Assembly: GCA_965206445.1 (NCBI GenBank)
Contig: CBDBJR010000001.1
Span: forward strand, 558,001 to 622,000
Direction: 5' to 3'
DNA length: 64,000 bases
From: CBDBJR01 sp965206445
GTDB taxonomy: Bacteria; Pseudomonadota; Gammaproteobacteria; Arenicellales; Poriferihabitantaceae
The stretch's first letter is position 1. Each line of letters starts with the position of its first letter. Shown here one piece after another: positions 60,501 through 63,500 of this stretch. The notes beneath the pieces are model-generated. The model ran no database searches and was not told the origin of the DNA. It saw nothing but the letters and a program-made list of their open reading frames with translations. The position numbers and the translations under genes were made by a program.

Positions 60501-63500
60501 ATTACCCTGGCACTGAGCCCGAACAGCGTTCGTGAAGATGTCGGCGACGCCGCGATCACCGTCACCGCCACCCTTGAGGGCACCACCACCCGGAGCGAGG
60601 ATACGGTTGTCAGCCTGGGCACGGCGGACGGCACGGCGACCGCGGGCGTGGACTACACGGCGGTGGCATCGGCAAACCTGACCATCCCGGCCGCCAGCGC
60701 CAGCGCTCAGATGACGCTGACCATTCCTGTTATGGATGACGTGATTGACGAGGGAGCGAGTGAGACCTTGAGTGTAATGGGCATGACCACAGTCGGCCTC
60801 ACCGTCACCCCTGCCGACCTGACCATCACCGACAATGACAACGCGCCGACCGAGATTACCCTGGCACTGAGCCCGAACAGCGTTCGTGAAGATGTCGGCG
60901 ACGCCGCGATCACCGTCACCGCCACCTTTGAGGGCACCACCACCCGGAGCGAGGAGACGGTTGTCAGCCTGAGCACGGCGGACGGCACGGCAACCGCGGG
61001 CGCGGACTACACGGCGGTGGCATCGGTAAACCTGACCATCCCGGCCGCCAGCGCCAGCGCTGAGATGACGCTGACCATTCCCGTCATGGAAGACGTGATT
61101 GACGAAGGAACGGGTGAGACCTTGAGTGTAATGGGCACGACCACGGTGGGTAGCCTCACCGTCACCCCTGCCGACCTGACCATCACCGACAATGACAACG
61201 CGCCGACCGAGATTACCCTGGCACTGAGCCCGAACAGCGTCGCTGAAGATGTCGGCGACGCCGCGATCACCGTCACCGCTACCCTTGAGGGCACCACCAC
61301 CCGGAGCGAGGATACGGTTGTCAGCCTGAGCACGGCGGACGTCACGGCGACCGCGGGCGCGGACTACACGGCGGTGGCATCGGTAAACCTGACCATCCCG
61401 GTCGCCAGCGACCACGCTGAGATGACGCTGACCATTCCCGTCACGAATGACGTGATTACCGAGGCGGATGAGACCTTGCGCGTCATGGGCACGACCACGG
61501 TGGGCCTCACCGTCACCGATGCGCTCCTGACCATCACCGACGACGAGCCGACCGGCGGCATTACACTGGCACTGAACCCGTCCAGCGTCGCTGAAGATGT
61601 CGGCGACGCCGCGGTCACCGTCACCGCCACCCTTACGGGTGGCGCCCGGAGCGAGGATACGGTTGTCAGCCTGGGCACGGCGGACGGCACGGCGACCGCG
61701 GGCGTGGACTACACAGCGGTGGCATCGGTAAACCTGACCATTCCGGCCACCAACGCCAGCGCTGATATGACGCTGACCATTCCCGTCATGGATGACGTGA
61801 TTGACGAGGGAGCGAGTGAGACCTTAAGTGTAATGGGCACGACCACAGTAGTCGGCCTCATCGTCACCCCTGCCCACCTGACCATCACCGACGATGACGA
61901 TGCCCACGTCGTCGTCTCCGAGGCGTCCCTCACGGTGCCGGAAGATGGCGGCATGGCCACCTACACAGTGGTGCTCGGAAGCCGGCCGACCGCCGATGTG
62001 ACGATTACCCCGACGAGCGACGACCGCATGGCAGCCAGGGCCTCGGCGGCGCTGACCTTCACCACGTCTAACTGGGACGCGGCGCAAACCGTCACCGTGA
62101 CCGGCGTGAACGACGACATTGATAACATCGGTGACGCCCGTACGGCGACCGTGAGCCATACCGTGGCGAGCACGGACACCAACTATAACGGGGGAAGCAT
62201 AACCATCAACAGTGTCACCGTGACCGTCACCGATGACGACCTCGCGCCGGACGGCATTACCCTGACGTTGAGCCCGAACAGCGTTCGTGAAGATGTCGGC
62301 GACGCCGCGATCACCGTTACCGCCACCCTTACCGGCGGCGGCACTCGAACCGAGGAGACGGTTGTCAGCCTGAGCACGGCGGACGTCACGGCGACCGCGG
62401 GCGTGGACTACACGGCGGTGGCATCGGCAAACCTGACCATCCCGGCCGCCAGCGCCAGCGCTGAGATGACGCTGACCATTCCTGTTATGGATGACGTGAT
62501 TGACGAGGGAGCGAGTGAGACCTTGAGTGTAATGGGCATGACCACAGTCGGCCTCACCGTCACCCCTGCCGACCTGACCATTACCGACAATGACAACGCG
62601 CCGACCGAGATTACCCTGGCACTGAGCCCGAACAGCGTTCGTGAAGATGTCGGCGACGCCGCGATCACCGTCACCGCCACCCTTGAGGGCACCACCACCC
62701 GGAGCGAGGATACGGTTGTCAGCCTGAGCACGGCGGACGGCACGGCGACCGCGGGCGCGGACTACACGGCGGTGGCATCGGTAAACCTGACCATCCCGGC
62801 CGCCAGCGCCAGCGCTCAGATGACGCTGACCATTCCCGTCACGAATGACGTGATTGACGAGGCGGATGAGACCTTGAGTGTAATGGGCACGACCACGGTG
62901 GTCGGCCTCGACGTCACTCCGCAAACCCTGACCATCACCGACGATGACAACGCGCCGACCGGCATTGCCCTGACGCTGAACCCGTCCAGCGTCGCTGAAG
63001 ATGTCGGCAATGCCTCGGTCACCGTCACCGCCACCTTTACGGGTGGCACCACCCGGAGCGAGGAGACGGTTGTCAGCCTGGGCACGGCGGACGGCACAGC
63101 GACCGCGGGCGTGGACTACACGGCGGTGGCATCGGCAAACCTGACCATCCCGGCCGCCAGCGCCAGTGCTCAGATGACGCTGACCATTCCTGTTATGGAT
63201 GACGTGATTGACGAGGGAGCGAGTGAGACCTTGAGTGTAATGGGCACGACCACAGTCGGCCTCACCGTCACCCCTGCCGACCTGACCATCACCGACAATG
63301 ACAACGCGCCGACCGAGATTACCCTGGCACTGAGCCCGAACAGCGTCGCTGAAGATGTCGGCAACGCCTCGATTACCGTCATCGCTACCCTTGAGGGCAC
63401 CACCACCCGGAGCGAGGAGACGGTTGTCAGTCTGAGCACGGCGGACGGCACGGCAACCGCGGGCGCGGACTACACGACGGTAACATCGGTAAACCTGACC

